A stretch of 64,000 bases of DNA from Tatumella ptyseos (GTDB lineage Bacteria > Pseudomonadota > Gammaproteobacteria > Enterobacterales > Enterobacteriaceae), in the NCBI RefSeq assembly GCF_030552895.1, contig NZ_CP130649.1, positions 1,984,001-2,048,000 of the forward strand, in the 5' to 3' direction. The translations under genes and the position numbers were made by a program. Position 1 is the first letter of the stretch. Every line of letters starts with the position of its first letter. Below, in pieces: positions 30,331 through 40,017 of this stretch. The notes under the pieces were generated by a model that was given only the letters and a program-made list of their open reading frames with translations, did no database searches and was not told the origin of the DNA.

Positions 30331-31542
30331 TTAAGGTTCTTGCTGATCAATGATGACAGACAGCGACTGCTTACCGGTGAAGTTCGCCACTGAATTCAAG
30401 CCAAACCAATCATCTTTTTGCGGTTTAGCGCTACCATCCCGAGAAATACGTGCACGTACTTGTAACTGATGTTGAGTAGAAAGTAGTCGCTCAGGCACCA
30501 TAGCATTACTGTCATCCAGTATTAAACTCAATGGAAAATGGCTTAACGGGATACGTTTAACCGCGACAGGGACAGGTGAGACACCATCAGTTACAGAAAT
30601 ATACAATACACCATTTTGCGGTAACATTCTTTTAGCAGAAGTGCTTAAATCGATATTAACGGTTAATTGACTAGTTTGTAATCCGGCATTCGTCTTCGCT
30701 TGCTCAATCCCCTTCTCTACCGCTTCTCTTTGTGCCGAGCCTGGAGCAAGATGTGGTAGTAACTGTTGCCAGTAGTGGATCGCATCAGAATATTTCTGTT
30801 GGGAAAAGAAGTCTGCCGCTAACAAGGTCAGTAATCGTGTGTCCTGAGGCTGTTTTACTAACATGTCTTGAAGTAATAACTGAGCTTGACGATTATCTTG
30901 CGGATCGGGTGAGCGCACTAGCACTTCAGCGTAATCACTTTTTAATCCACTGTCATCTGGAGCCAAACGTAAGGCCCTTTCAAATGCTTGGCTGGCCAAT
31001 TGACTATTATTCAATACCATTCCCAAACGGCCTAACATGGCCCAATCTTGGACATTCTCCGGGTCATTTTGTAATGCAGCACGCAATCCCAATGAAAATT
31101 GCTGTAATTCGCCCATCGTTAAATGCTCAGCCTGAGGGTTCATTAACCGATCTCGAAGCTGGGGGTAATCTTGCTCAACTTGAGTTAACTCCATTTGTTG
31201 CATCAATCCGCCGGTTTTCAAATACATTGTCAGAGAGACCACAACAACCACCAGAATAATCGGCACCATCACCCAAGATCCCCCCAATCGTACAGTGCGT
31301 GACGCTTGCTCAGGTAAATCCGCTAATAATGAATGCTGTAGCTCAGTCACCAGCTCCGCTTTTTCGGTTACTACGCCTTGCGCATCGTCCTCTTCTATCT
31401 CTTTTAATCGCTGTTGATAGAAAAGCGTATTTAAATCATCTCGTAATTGTGCATAATCCCGAGGTTTACGACCAAGGGCGATAGCAATCCACACGCAGGC
31501 CACTACCAGTAAACCGAGCAGGACTAACCATAAATTACCCAT
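30331..31542 (-). CDS. ccmI: cytochrome c maturation protein CcmI
   Basis: Apocytochrome c chaperone of the haem ligation complex with CcmF and CcmH. The 403-residue protein has two transmembrane segments (residues 2-24 and about 90-110) and TPR repeats in the periplasmic part (about 150-280), followed by a C-terminal beta-rich region. In E. coli this region is fused to CcmH; here it is a separate gene whose start overlaps the ccmH stop by one base. The N-terminal leucine-zipper-like cytoplasmic loop (LNTLFYQQRLKEIEED) is retained. Confidence 0.9.
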   Translation of the reverse strand: MGNLWLVLLGLLVVACVWIAIALGRKPRDYAQLRDDLNTLFYQQRLKEIEEDDAQGVVTEKAELVTELQHSLLADLPEQASRTVRLGGSWVMVPIILVVVVVSLTMYLKTGGLMQQMELTQVEQDYPQLRDRLMNPQAEHLTMGELQQFSLGLRAALQNDPENVQDWAMLGRLGMVLNNSQLASQAFERALRLAPDDSGLKSDYAEVLVRSPDPQDNRQAQLLLQDMLVKQPQDTRLLTLLAADFFSQQKYSDAIHYWQQLLPHLAPGSAQREAVEKGIEQAKTNAGLQTSQLTVNIDLSTSAKRMLPQNGVLYISVTDGVSPVPVAVKRIPLSHFPLSLILDDSNAMVPERLLSTQHQLQVRARISRDGSAKPQKDDWFGLNSVANFTGKQSLSVIIDQQEP

Positions 31543-32000
31543 TACTGTTGCTCCTTATCGGCTGTCACTTTGGCTAAACGTTGTTGCTCTTCAGCCGATA
31601 GTGTAGTGGCTTGAGGCTGTCGTTTTGCACGGAGAAAAATAACAACCCCGCCGCCAATCACAAACAGTAAAGGTCCCAACCATAAGATCAGCGTTGAAGG
31701 GGTCACTGGCGGCTCGTAAGTCACGAAATTACCGTAGCGCGCAACCATATAGTCAATGATTTGTTGCCGTGATTGGCCCTGCTCCATCAATTGATAAACT
31801 TTTTCACGCATATCCGCGGCTATCATCGCCGAAGAATCCGCAATACTATTATTTTGGCATTTCGGACAACGCAGAGACTGCGTCAACTGTCGATATTGCT
31901 CTTCTTGCTCTACCGACGAAAAATGATAAGTATCGATGGCTGCCCAAGCGGAGGTTGTCAGTAACAGACCGGCAATCAACATTAAATATTTTCTGAACAT
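31542..32000 (-). CDS. ccmH: cytochrome c maturation thiol reductase CcmH
   Basis: Membrane-anchored periplasmic thioredoxin-like protein that reduces the CXXCH cysteines of apocytochrome c before haem attachment. The 152-residue protein has a signal sequence, the LRCPKCQNNSIADS motif with both cysteines, and a single C-terminal transmembrane helix. It lacks the TPR domain of the E. coli protein, which here is the following gene ccmI. Its ATG overlaps the ccmG TGA (TGATG). Confidence 0.94.
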   Translation of the reverse strand: MFRKYLMLIAGLLLTTSAWAAIDTYHFSSVEQEEQYRQLTQSLRCPKCQNNSIADSSAMIAADMREKVYQLMEQGQSRQQIIDYMVARYGNFVTYEPPVTPSTLILWLGPLLFVIGGGVVIFLRAKRQPQATTLSAEEQQRLAKVTADKEQQ

Positions 32001-32557
32001 CAGTGTTGCCCCTGCTGTGAATATTTATCCCACAATGGCTTCACTTCTTGCTGCCAAACGCGTTCATTGATATCTCCAGCATGGCGATAACGAATAATAC
32101 CTTGGCCATCGATTAAGAAGGTTTCAGGTGCACCGTAAACCCCAAGATCGAGCCCTAGCATCCCATCACCATCATATAAACTTAACGAATAAGGATTACC
32201 CAGAGTATTTAGCCAGTTTACCGCTTTGGTCCGATCATCTTTGTAGTTGAGCCCTACCACCCTGACACCTTGTTCAGCCAAGTGATTCAAATACTGGTGT
32301 TCAGCTCGGCAAGTCGGGCACCAGGTTGCCCATACGTTAAGCAGTAACGGCTTGCCATCGATCAAGGCCTGTTGATCAAAACGCTTCCCTGGTTCAAAGA
32401 GAGACTCTAATCGAAAAGTCGGTACAGGCTTACCGATTAAGGCAGACTCCAATCGAGTCGGATCGTCACCCTGTGCATTACGGGTTAATTGCCAAAGAAG
32501 CGCGGCGGCTAACAACAGGAATAGTACCAATGGGATAAAAAGAATTTTTTTATTCAT
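32000..32557 (-). CDS. ccmG: thiol:disulfide interchange protein CcmG (DsbE)
   Basis: Membrane-tethered thioredoxin that passes electrons from DsbD to the CcmH/apocytochrome system. Exactly 185 residues as in E. coli, with one N-terminal anchor helix and the active site WCPTC within NVWATWCPTCRAEH. The start overlaps the ccmF stop by 4 bp; a 35-codon upstream extension is read from within ccmF and rejected. Confidence 0.95.
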   Translation of the reverse strand: MNKKILFIPLVLFLLLAAALLWQLTRNAQGDDPTRLESALIGKPVPTFRLESLFEPGKRFDQQALIDGKPLLLNVWATWCPTCRAEHQYLNHLAEQGVRVVGLNYKDDRTKAVNWLNTLGNPYSLSLYDGDGMLGLDLGVYGAPETFLIDGQGIIRYRHAGDINERVWQQEVKPLWDKYSQQGQH

Positions 32558-34515
32558 GATTTCTCCCCTTTTTTCTGTGCTTTCTTCGCCGAGCGATAGC
32601 GTGGGTCTGCGATGCAGAAAATCCCCCCTATGGCCATAAATACCCCACCAAACCAGATCCAACGGACGAAAGGCTTATAATAGATACGTACCGCCCACGA
32701 GCCATCATCTAACTCTTCACCCAGTGCAGCATAGAGATCTCGCGTTACCCCGCCACTGATCGCCGCTTCGGTCATCATTGTGCGAGCCGCCGTGTAATAG
32801 CGTTTTTCCGCGTACAATACAGCTTCATTCTTACCCTGACGCGTGACATCGATTACCCCAGAGCCACCACTGTAGTTTGCGCCCAGCAGGGGTTTGACCC
32901 CGCGGAAAGTAAACTGATAATCATGAATCGAAACGCTATCACCCGCTTTCATCCGCACATCTCTTTCCACACTATATTGCGTGCTGAAGGCGATACCAAT
33001 TACTGTGACGGCAACGCCCAGATGCCCTAATACCATCCCCCAATGACTGCGAGAAAGTTTCGTCACGCCATACCAGAAACGATGTCGGTGAGTTGCCCGC
33101 TCGTGTAGTTCCATAATAGTCAAGATAATTACCCACAGAGACATTAATAACCCAACAACCGTCATACCTTGAATACGGTCTTGTAACCACCATGGGATAA
33201 GTATTGCTGCAGCAAAGGTTGCCACCATCGCGAGGACTAAACGCTTCACTAGTTTTTGCGGTTCATCGCGACGCCAGCGCACCAGCGGCCCGATTCCCAG
33301 GAACAAGGCAAAGGGGGCCATCAGCCAACTAAACATAGTATTGAAAAATGGCTCACCGATAGAGATGCTTCCCAGTCCTAGCTGCTTGTGAACCAGCGGT
33401 AAAAGCGTACCAAGTAATACCACCAACATCGCCGCAATCAGTAAAACGTTATTGCTGAGCAAAAACGATTCGCGTGACCAGAGTTGATTATCGATACGGC
33501 TACGGACTTTTCCTCCTTTTAAGGCATACAGCAGCAACGAACTACCAATAACAATGACAAGGAAAATAAGGATGAACATGCCGCGCGTTGGATCAGACGC
33601 GAAGGAATGGACCGACACCAGCACGCCAGAACGGACGAGAAAGGTCCCTAATAGGCTGAGTGAGAAAGCGGTGATCGCTAACAATACGGTCCATGATTTA
33701 AAGGTTCCGCGTTTTTCTGTAACCGCCAAGGAGTGAATTAATGCCGTTCCCGCCAGCCAAGGCATGAGTGACGCATTCTCTACTGGATCCCAGAACCACC
33801 ATCCTCCCCAACCTAATTCGTAATAGGCCCATGCTGATCCTAAAACAATACCAATGGTGAGAAATACCCACGCCGCCGTGGTCCAAGGACGCGACCATCT
33901 CGCCCATGCCGTATCAAGACGACCTGTCATTAAGGACGCAATAGCAAAGGCAAATGCCACTGAAAAACCAACATATCCCATATACAGTAAAGGAGGGTGG
34001 AAAATCAGCCCAATATCCTGCAGCATGGGATTTAGATCGCTACCATCCACAGGGAAGTTAGGTAACGTACGGATAAAGGGATTAGACGTTAAAGTTAGAA
34101 ACAGTAAAAAACCGAGATTAATCATTCCCATCACGGCCAATACCCGCGCGACGGAATCGAGTGGCATTTTGCGGCTAAAGCAGGCTACTGCGAAGGTCCA
34201 GCCGCTTAACATCAACAGCCATAGCAGCAGCGAACCTTCGTGTGCGCCCCAGGTTGCTGCAACCCGATACCATACCGGCAGTAAGGTGTTCGAGTTTTCG
34301 ACCACATAGGCAACGGTAAAATCATTCTCGACGAAAGCATTCACTAAAATTAAGAATGCCGCTGCAATACATAAGAACAGCGCATAACTCAATGGACGAG
34401 CCAAAGCCATTAGACGTAAATTTAAGGTTCTTGCTCCCCATAGAGGCCAAATACTCAGTATTAAGGCAAGTCCGGTAGCCAAACATAAAAGGAAACTACC
34501 AATTTCAGGCATCAT
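32554..34515 (-). CDS. ccmF: haem lyase subunit CcmF
   Basis: Large inner-membrane haem-handling protein (653 residues, many helices) that transfers haem from CcmE to apocytochrome c. The tryptophan-rich WWD motif is present as [18 protein letters not shown], and histidine ligands occur in the neighbouring helices. It overlaps both ccmG and ccmE by 4 bp, so the operon is tightly coupled. Confidence 0.97.
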   Translation of the reverse strand: MMPEIGSFLLCLATGLALILSIWPLWGARTLNLRLMALARPLSYALFLCIAAAFLILVNAFVENDFTVAYVVENSNTLLPVWYRVAATWGAHEGSLLLWLLMLSGWTFAVACFSRKMPLDSVARVLAVMGMINLGFLLFLTLTSNPFIRTLPNFPVDGSDLNPMLQDIGLIFHPPLLYMGYVGFSVAFAFAIASLMTGRLDTAWARWSRPWTTAAWVFLTIGIVLGSAWAYYELGWGGWWFWDPVENASLMPWLAGTALIHSLAVTEKRGTFKSWTVLLAITAFSLSLLGTFLVRSGVLVSVHSFASDPTRGMFILIFLVIVIGSSLLLYALKGGKVRSRIDNQLWSRESFLLSNNVLLIAAMLVVLLGTLLPLVHKQLGLGSISIGEPFFNTMFSWLMAPFALFLGIGPLVRWRRDEPQKLVKRLVLAMVATFAAAILIPWWLQDRIQGMTVVGLLMSLWVIILTIMELHERATHRHRFWYGVTKLSRSHWGMVLGHLGVAVTVIGIAFSTQYSVERDVRMKAGDSVSIHDYQFTFRGVKPLLGANYSGGSGVIDVTRQGKNEAVLYAEKRYYTAARTMMTEAAISGGVTRDLYAALGEELDDGSWAVRIYYKPFVRWIWFGGVFMAIGGIFCIADPRYRSAKKAQKKGEKS

Positions 34516-34991
34516 TCTTTTGTCCCCGCCTGCGCTACACCCGCTTGTTGGTGATTTTTTTTCATCGCATCCTCAATTTCCGGTGGCGTATATTTCTCAT
34601 CATGTTTCGCTAAAACTTGCTCCGCGTTGATGAGATGATTAGGGGCTAAAACACCTTGTGCGACGACCCCCTGCCCTTCCCTAAATAGGTCTGGCAAAAT
34701 ACCGACATAGCTGACCGATACGACGCCGTTTGCATCATATAACTTAAATGTCACCGCTAAGGTGTTAGGATCGCGCTTGACACTCCCAGGCATCACCATA
34801 CCGCCAACGCGAAGGCGCTGACCCGGTTCAGGAATCTGATGATCTTCCCCTTTACCGTTGAGAATTTCGCTCGGGGTGTAAAAGAGATCGATATTCGACC
34901 TTAAAGCGTACATGACCAACGCTGTGGCAATGCCTAGTCCAATCACTATGGCCAGTACCGTAATCAACCTTTTACGACGACGAAGATTCAT
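34512..34991 (-). CDS. ccmE: haem chaperone CcmE
   Basis: Periplasmic haem chaperone anchored by one N-terminal helix ([20 protein letters not shown]). The histidine that binds haem covalently is in the HDEKY motif ([11 protein letters not shown]). At 159 residues it matches E. coli exactly. Confidence 0.96.
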   Translation of the reverse strand: MNLRRRKRLITVLAIVIGLGIATALVMYALRSNIDLFYTPSEILNGKGEDHQIPEPGQRLRVGGMVMPGSVKRDPNTLAVTFKLYDANGVVSVSYVGILPDLFREGQGVVAQGVLAPNHLINAEQVLAKHDEKYTPPEIEDAMKKNHQQAGVAQAGTKE

Positions 34992-35212
34992 GATTTTGCT
35001 CCCGCACTGTGCTTACGTTTTTTGGCTGCCATCATTCGCTGCTCACGATCTTGCTTGCTGGCGATCGTTGCCAATAAATAACGGCGTTGGTAAACACTGT
35101 GCCCGACTAAAATAATCATGATTGAGAGGACAACGAAAACCGATAGCCACACATAAAAGCTATAACCGCCCATCGCCCAAAACTGCGCCCAAGAATGAAA
35201 TGCAGGACTCAT
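34988..35212 (-). CDS. ccmD: haem exporter accessory protein CcmD
   Basis: Small single-span protein (74 residues; E. coli 69) that holds CcmC, CcmE and the CcmAB ABC complex together. [20 protein letters not shown] aligns with the family N-terminus, followed by the helix and a basic cytoplasmic tail. The longer frame reading back into ccmC is rejected. Confidence 0.92.
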   Translation of the reverse strand: MSPAFHSWAQFWAMGGYSFYVWLSVFVVLSIMIILVGHSVYQRRYLLATIASKQDREQRMMAAKKRKHSAGAKS

Positions 35213-35961
35213 TTTTTTCTCTCCTGAAGTGCAATTTCCTTCGCCCATGGCCGATGTTGCTCGGTCAATAGCAGTAGGTTACGTAATCGACTGAGCGTTA
35301 AGGTAATAAAGAAGAGTAAATAGCCTAAAATCGACCAACGTAGTGGCGTACGCATCTCTGGTGCGATGGCTTGCTGCAGTAGGCCAGAGGACCCTTGATG
35401 TAGCGTATTCCACCACTGCACCGAATAATGAATAATGGGTATATTGACCACACCGACCAGAATCAGAATGCTGGCCGCTCGTCCAGCAGCCCGCCGATCG
35501 TCGAAAGCATGATAGAGCGCGATGATACCCATATAAATAAATAGAAGAATGAGTTCTGATGTCAGGCGAGCATCCCAAATCCACCATGTGCCCCACATTG
35601 GTTTCCCCCACGCGGCACCCGTCACTAAGGCAATTAGGGTGAATGCTGCACCGATAGGCGCCATGGCTCTGGCGACGAGGTCTGACATTTTCATTTGCCA
35701 CACTAGGCCAGTGAAAGCGCTGACCGCCATTGCTGCATAAATCCCCATCGACCACATTGCCGCAGGAACATGGAGATACATGATGCGATAGCTTTCACCT
35801 TGCTGATAATCAGGTGGTGCAAAGACGAAACCCCACCCCCATCCTAAGGCGAGACTACACACTGTGCCAATCGCAAGCCACGGCAACCATTGGCCACAAA
35901 GTCGATACAATCGATCAGGCTTTGCCAAAAGATGAAACCATTTCCACATAACATTGCTCAC
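35209..35961 (-). CDS. ccmC: haem transporter CcmC
   Basis: Six-helix inner-membrane protein that loads haem onto CcmE. The WWD motif reads WGTWWIWDARLTSE, with the two periplasmic histidines expected on either side (LHVPAAMWS, IHYSVQWWN). Length 250 (E. coli 245). It overlaps ccmD by 4 bp and lies 20 bp after ccmB. Confidence 0.96.
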   Translation of the reverse strand: MSNVMWKWFHLLAKPDRLYRLCGQWLPWLAIGTVCSLALGWGWGFVFAPPDYQQGESYRIMYLHVPAAMWSMGIYAAMAVSAFTGLVWQMKMSDLVARAMAPIGAAFTLIALVTGAAWGKPMWGTWWIWDARLTSELILLFIYMGIIALYHAFDDRRAAGRAASILILVGVVNIPIIHYSVQWWNTLHQGSSGLLQQAIAPEMRTPLRWSILGYLLFFITLTLSRLRNLLLLTEQHRPWAKEIALQERKK

Positions 35962-35981
35962 TTTATAATTATGTTATTTTT

Positions 35982-36638
35982 TTACTGCAAACTGACGCGA
36001 AGTGCAGCGGCGATCGCAAAAGGCGCTAACACCACACTGACCACTAACATGGCTGCCAAAATTGCCAAATAGCCTGAAATGGCTAGCCCTTGGCTGGCCG
36101 CATCCACGGCACCACTCGCAAAAATGAGAATAGGAATAGCGAGTGGAAGAACGAGAAGACTAAGTAATACTCCCCCGCGGCGGAGTCCTACCGTCAAGGC
36201 CACGCCAATGGCACCAAGAAAGCTAAAGGTAAGGGTGCCGAGGAGAAGCGTTAAAACTAACCCCCACCACCCGGAAAAATTAAGCGATAAAAAAAGCGAT
36301 GCCAAAGGGGACAAAATAATCAAGGGTAACCCACTGGTTATCCAATGAGCCAAGACTTTAACGAATGCCACTATGGGTAAAGGCGTTGGGAGCAAGAGTA
36401 GCTGTTCTAATGAACCATCAAGGTAGTCATCACGAAACATTCTTTCCAACCCCAGAAGTGAGGCAAGGAGCGCGGCTACCCACACAATACCGGGAGCGAT
36501 CCGAGCGAGTAAAGTACTTTCGGGACCGATTCCTAAGGGAAAAAGCGTAACAATTATTAAAAAGAACCAGAGCGGATTGATAATATCGGCACGACGGCGA
36601 AAGGCTATCTTCAGTTCTCTGAGTAGCAGACGTTGCAT
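35982..36638 (-). CDS. ccmB: haem exporter permease CcmB
   Basis: Membrane subunit of the CcmAB ABC complex, which releases holo-CcmE from CcmC using ATP. The 218 residues (E. coli 220) contain six hydrophobic segments; the RELKIAFRRRADIINPLWFF start is typical. Its ATG overlaps the ccmA stop by one base. Confidence 0.95.
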   Translation of the reverse strand: MQRLLLRELKIAFRRRADIINPLWFFLIIVTLFPLGIGPESTLLARIAPGIVWVAALLASLLGLERMFRDDYLDGSLEQLLLLPTPLPIVAFVKVLAHWITSGLPLIILSPLASLFLSLNFSGWWGLVLTLLLGTLTFSFLGAIGVALTVGLRRGGVLLSLLVLPLAIPILIFASGAVDAASQGLAISGYLAILAAMLVVSVVLAPFAIAAALRVSLQ

Positions 36639-37252
36639 TAATCAATGTCTCCACTCAATCGCAATTTTCGGATAGGCAGTGATGAAGCCGGGAGATCCTG
36701 ATGGGTCGTCAACACAATAATGCCTTGCAGAGCAAGATGTTGCGAAAATTTTTCATTCAGTTTCTGCACGCCCCATTTATCAATGGCGGTCAGGGGTTCA
36801 TCTAGGATCCAGAGTGTTGCCTGCGTTAACCACAATCGGGCTAACGCCACACGCCGTTGTTGTCCGGCTGAAAATTGGGCCACAGGAATATCTTCATAAC
36901 CTGCTAGGTCAACTTCTTCTAAAGCTTGGTAGATGCTTTCTCTTGTCGCTAAGGGATGATAAAAACGAAGATTTTCATAAGCGGTTAAAACTTGTTTAAC
37001 GCCGGGTAAATGAGCCAAATAGAGCATCTGTTCAGGCCATCCTTCGCACTGTATGGCGATAGGATCTTCATTCCAAGTGATAGCCCCTTCATCGGGTCGG
37101 CTTAATCCCGTCAACAAACGCAACAAGGTCGTTTTCCCCGCGCCATTTTCCCCTTCTACCTGCATGATTTCCCCAGCAGATAGCGTAAACGTTAGGTCTT
37201 TGAATAAGACACGTTCATCGCGGTAACAACTGAGGTTAAGGGCTTGCAACAT
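36638..37252 (-). CDS. ccmA: haem exporter ATP-binding protein CcmA
   Basis: ATPase partner of CcmB. Walker A is GENGAGKTT near residues 34-42, the signature is a degenerate FSAGQQRRVALAR, and Walker B is LWILDEP. The 204-residue gene opens the ccm operon. No nap genes precede it, unlike E. coli, so the operon must rely on a promoter in the 355-bp region shared with divergent bluF. Confidence 0.95.
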   Translation of the reverse strand: MLQALNLSCYRDERVLFKDLTFTLSAGEIMQVEGENGAGKTTLLRLLTGLSRPDEGAITWNEDPIAIQCEGWPEQMLYLAHLPGVKQVLTAYENLRFYHPLATRESIYQALEEVDLAGYEDIPVAQFSAGQQRRVALARLWLTQATLWILDEPLTAIDKWGVQKLNEKFSQHLALQGIIVLTTHQDLPASSLPIRKLRLSGDID

Positions 37253-37607
37253 GATTTAATTAATACTGGACTATGATAATGGTCAGAATCATACCATAAG
37301 CCGTGGCATTGCCGAATCCTGTTTCATCATAAATGTTACGGAGAAGTTTAAAAATAACGTGCTTTTGGCGAGAAAATCGGCGCTTTTAAAGTTTTGTTAC
37401 GTAATCTCATACAATCGCGAAATCTCGCTTAAGACATTTTGCGCAAGACCAAAAATCGCACTACAATTAGGCCTTGAAGCGACCCTATTTACGCCTCAAC
37501 ATTAGGTCGAATAAGCCTCTTAGGTAAGTAATTTATACCTTTATTTTCTTATTCGCTAAAAATTTGTTAGAGTGCTAACTAATTAACATCCTTCACTAGG
37601 ATAATGA
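37253..37607. promoter_or_regulatory. divergent promoter region of ccm operon and bluF
   Basis: 355 bases without a gene between divergent ccmA and bluF. It must hold both promoters. An AGGA ribosome-binding stretch lies six bases before the bluF ATG. No palindromic operator strong enough to name was seen. Confidence 0.5.
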
Positions 37608-38813
37608 ATGCTTACAACCATCATCTATAGAAGTCATATCGGTAAAAATACTTCTGAACCTGAAGTTAAAAAGTTTATTGAAAAGGCTAACCAACGCAAC
37701 TCTGACGCATCTGTAACAGGGATTTTACTGTTTGATGGTGAGCATTTTTTACAATTGCTTGAAGGACCTGAAGAGGAAGTCGAGACGATTTATCGTGAAA
37801 TCTGCGGGGATCCTCGGCATTTTTCTTTAACTGAACTACTACGCGATTACTCAATCGAACGTCATTTCGGTAATGCAGGAATGGAACTGTTCGACCTGCG
37901 TAATTACGACAAAACCGCTGTGCTAGACGCCGTTCTCGATAGGGCAACGTCTAAATTCAAATTAACTTATGATGATCGCACCCTACAATTCATTAAAACT
38001 TTCGTAGAATGCGACAATAAAGCTAGTTACCTTGAATTAGCAGAAAGCGAACAATGGCAGTTCGAAACAAAAGAACAACCTCATCGAATCGCGGAACATT
38101 CTGAAGAACTGCCTTACACCTTCGGTTTTCAACCCGTCATCAACCCCGCGACTCGTAAGATTTTGAGCTACGAAGCTAAAATGCGTGCTGCCGATGGCCA
38201 ATCACCACTCAAATTCTTTGCAAGTCTCAAGCGAGATGAGATTTACCAAGTGGATCTGGAGTCAAAACAGACCGCATTGGAGATGGCCAAATCCTTGGGT
38301 TTGAACGACTCTACTTTGGTGTTAAAGCTCCTTCCGATGACCTTAGTGAAAAATCCACATGCGGTAGATTTCCTTATTAAAGTCATTGATGCCAACGGGT
38401 TTATTCCACAACAAATCGTTATATCTATTGATGAAGACAGTGTGGTCAATGAAGATGAGACCTTCAATACTGAAATATTAAAACTCAAACGCGCTGGAAT
38501 TCGCTTAGCTATCGATAATTTTGGTGCGGGGATGGCCGGACTATTGCTACTCACCCGTATTCAACCCGAATTAGTGTTGGTGGATAGCGACATGTTACGT
38601 GATGTCCACAAAAATGGCCCCAAACAAGCTATAAATCAATCAATCATCAAGATCTGCTCATCATTAGAAATCCAAGTGATTGCTTCTGGCATTTCTCAGG
38701 TTGAAGAGTGGTCTTGGCTACGACTAGCGGGGATTAAAGCTTTCCAAGGCGACCTCTTTGCAGGCGTGTTACCTCGTAAACTTCCTGCGATTAACTGGCC
38801 AGTTCAACAATAA
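37608..38813 (+). CDS. bluF: BLUF-EAL blue-light and temperature sensor (BluF/YcgF-like)
   Basis: Flavin photoreceptor that in E. coli binds the repressor BluR on blue light in the cold and relieves repression of the ycgZ-ymgA-ariR-ymgC biofilm genes. The BLUF domain (residues 1 to about 93) retains the flavin-site residues Y7, N31 and Q49. The C-terminal EAL domain (about 150-395) is degenerate: the EAL signature is YEAKM, the metal-site DDFG is IDNFG and the KxD lysine is lost (LVLVDSD), so phosphodiesterase activity is unlikely. Length 401 (E. coli 403). No bluR gene is seen in the window. Confidence 0.93.
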   Translation: MLTTIIYRSHIGKNTSEPEVKKFIEKANQRNSDASVTGILLFDGEHFLQLLEGPEEEVETIYREICGDPRHFSLTELLRDYSIERHFGNAGMELFDLRNYDKTAVLDAVLDRATSKFKLTYDDRTLQFIKTFVECDNKASYLELAESEQWQFETKEQPHRIAEHSEELPYTFGFQPVINPATRKILSYEAKMRAADGQSPLKFFASLKRDEIYQVDLESKQTALEMAKSLGLNDSTLVLKLLPMTLVKNPHAVDFLIKVIDANGFIPQQIVISIDEDSVVNEDETFNTEILKLKRAGIRLAIDNFGAGMAGLLLLTRIQPELVLVDSDMLRDVHKNGPKQAINQSIIKICSSLEIQVIASGISQVEEWSWLRLAGIKAFQGDLFAGVLPRKLPAINWPVQQ

Positions 38814-38825
38814 TAACTGCCCGAA

Positions 38826-38856
38826 CATTATTCCCTTCACACTGAGGGGAATAATG
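38826..38856 (+). terminator. hairpin after bluF
   Basis: A 10-bp inverted repeat (CATTATTCCC/GGGAATAATG) with an 11-nt loop, 12 bp past the bluF stop. No U-run follows, so termination is probable rather than certain. Confidence 0.5.
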
Positions 38857-38979
38857 CGTTCCCCTATCTGCCTGAAATCTCGTCTTAACGACCATTAGTC
38901 CGATAACACCTTCCTCTACTACGCTAACGTCGATTTATTATGCTAGCCTTACTAAAGAGTCTTTAAAAAGGTGAATGTC

Positions 38980-39495
38980 ATGATTAAAGGTATCGAACAT
39001 ATTGGGTTAACGGTTGAAGATCCTGATAAAGCAGAACTCTTTTTTAAAAACACTTTCGGTGCGGAAGTGCTGCATCGGGTAATTCCTTTTGGGGATGAAA
39101 GTAAGCATATCCCAGGTGAAAAATTGAGTCCGCTGCAAGGCTTTCCGCCTGAATTAGCGATGACATCCGTCACAATGCTACGTTTAGCTAATGGCCCTAA
39201 CATCGAAATCATTGGCGTCACCCCGACGCTGACGAATCAGAATCGTAACATCGGTCATCCTGGCTTCAATCATATTTCACTCTATACCGACGACATTGCC
39301 GCAGCAGGTGAGAAGATGCGACAGAATGGCGCAACAATGTTCGAGGGGCCTAACGACTGTTTCAGCTCTGAAGCCGGTAAAGGTAATCAAACTTGGTTTG
39401 GCATAACCCCGTTCGGCCTACTGATTGAACTGGTCTCTCTCCCCTCAGGTGTTGAGACTACCTCAACAACTCAACGCTGGATCCCAAGCTCATAG
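38980..39495 (+). CDS. VOC (glyoxalase/dioxygenase) superfamily protein
   Basis: Vicinal oxygen chelate fold of 171 residues with two paired beta-alpha-beta-beta-beta modules (about 1-75 and 90-160). Metal-ligand candidates are H in GIEHIGLTVED, H in GFNHISLYTDD and E in LLIELVSLP. The substrate is unknown; family members include lactoylglutathione lyases, dioxygenases and resistance proteins. This ATG has AAGG eight bases upstream, preferred over an in-frame GTG nine bases earlier. The gene stands alone between bluF and the yfiRNB operon. Confidence 0.8.
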   Translation: MIKGIEHIGLTVEDPDKAELFFKNTFGAEVLHRVIPFGDESKHIPGEKLSPLQGFPPELAMTSVTMLRLANGPNIEIIGVTPTLTNQNRNIGHPGFNHISLYTDDIAAAGEKMRQNGATMFEGPNDCFSSEAGKGNQTWFGITPFGLLIELVSLPSGVETTSTTQRWIPSS

Positions 39496-39506
39496 CCCGC
39501 CTGGAT

Positions 39507-39526
39507 GGGGAGTATAATCACTCCCC
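39507..39526. terminator. hairpin between convergent VOC gene and yfiB
   Basis: A 7-bp GC-rich stem (GGGGAGT/ACTCCCC) with a 6-nt loop in the 40-bp gap between two convergent stops. There is no U-run. Confidence 0.45.
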
Positions 39527-39535
39527 CTCACAGCA

Positions 39536-40015
39536 CTAAGGCGCTTCAATAACGATCGCCACGCGTCTATTCATGGCTCTTCCTTGCCCGGTTCTATTGG
39601 TGGCTATGGGTTTCGACATTCCGTATCCCCTGACAGTAATATCCTTCAGATCACCCCCAGTACTCTCCATCCATACTCTTGCGACACTTTTGGCACGAAG
39701 ATAAGAAAGTTGTTGGTTATAATCTGCCTTACCATAATTATCGGTATGACCATTGAAGGCAACATGAACTATACCAACTCGTTTTAGGTTATTAGCAATG
39801 GTGCTGATTTTCTGTCGGCTCTCTGGTGTGAGTGAAGATTGCTCAATACCAAAGAGTATCTTGTCATTAATTCCCAGCTCCCAATGGGAACCTAAATATT
39901 GGAAGCCTTCCTGCTGTAATGCTTTTTTTTGACCCGCATTAAAAGGGCCATCCGTTTGGCAACCTGACAGCATAATTGTGATAAGGAGTGAAAAAAATAC
40001 CAATAGACATCGCAT
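39536..40015 (-). CDS. yfiB: YfiB-like OmpA-domain lipoprotein
   Basis: Outer-membrane lipoprotein that in the YfiBNR system sequesters YfiR at peptidoglycan and so releases the cyclase. The 159-residue precursor has a lipobox LSGC with Cys19 and an OmpA-like peptidoglycan-binding domain (about 50-157) containing FNGHTDNYGKADYNQQLSY and RAMNRRVAIVI. It follows dgcN by 2 bp. Confidence 0.88.
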   Translation of the reverse strand: MRCLLVFFSLLITIMLSGCQTDGPFNAGQKKALQQEGFQYLGSHWELGINDKILFGIEQSSLTPESRQKISTIANNLKRVGIVHVAFNGHTDNYGKADYNQQLSYLRAKSVARVWMESTGGDLKDITVRGYGMSKPIATNRTGQGRAMNRRVAIVIEAP

Positions 40016-40017
40016 AA

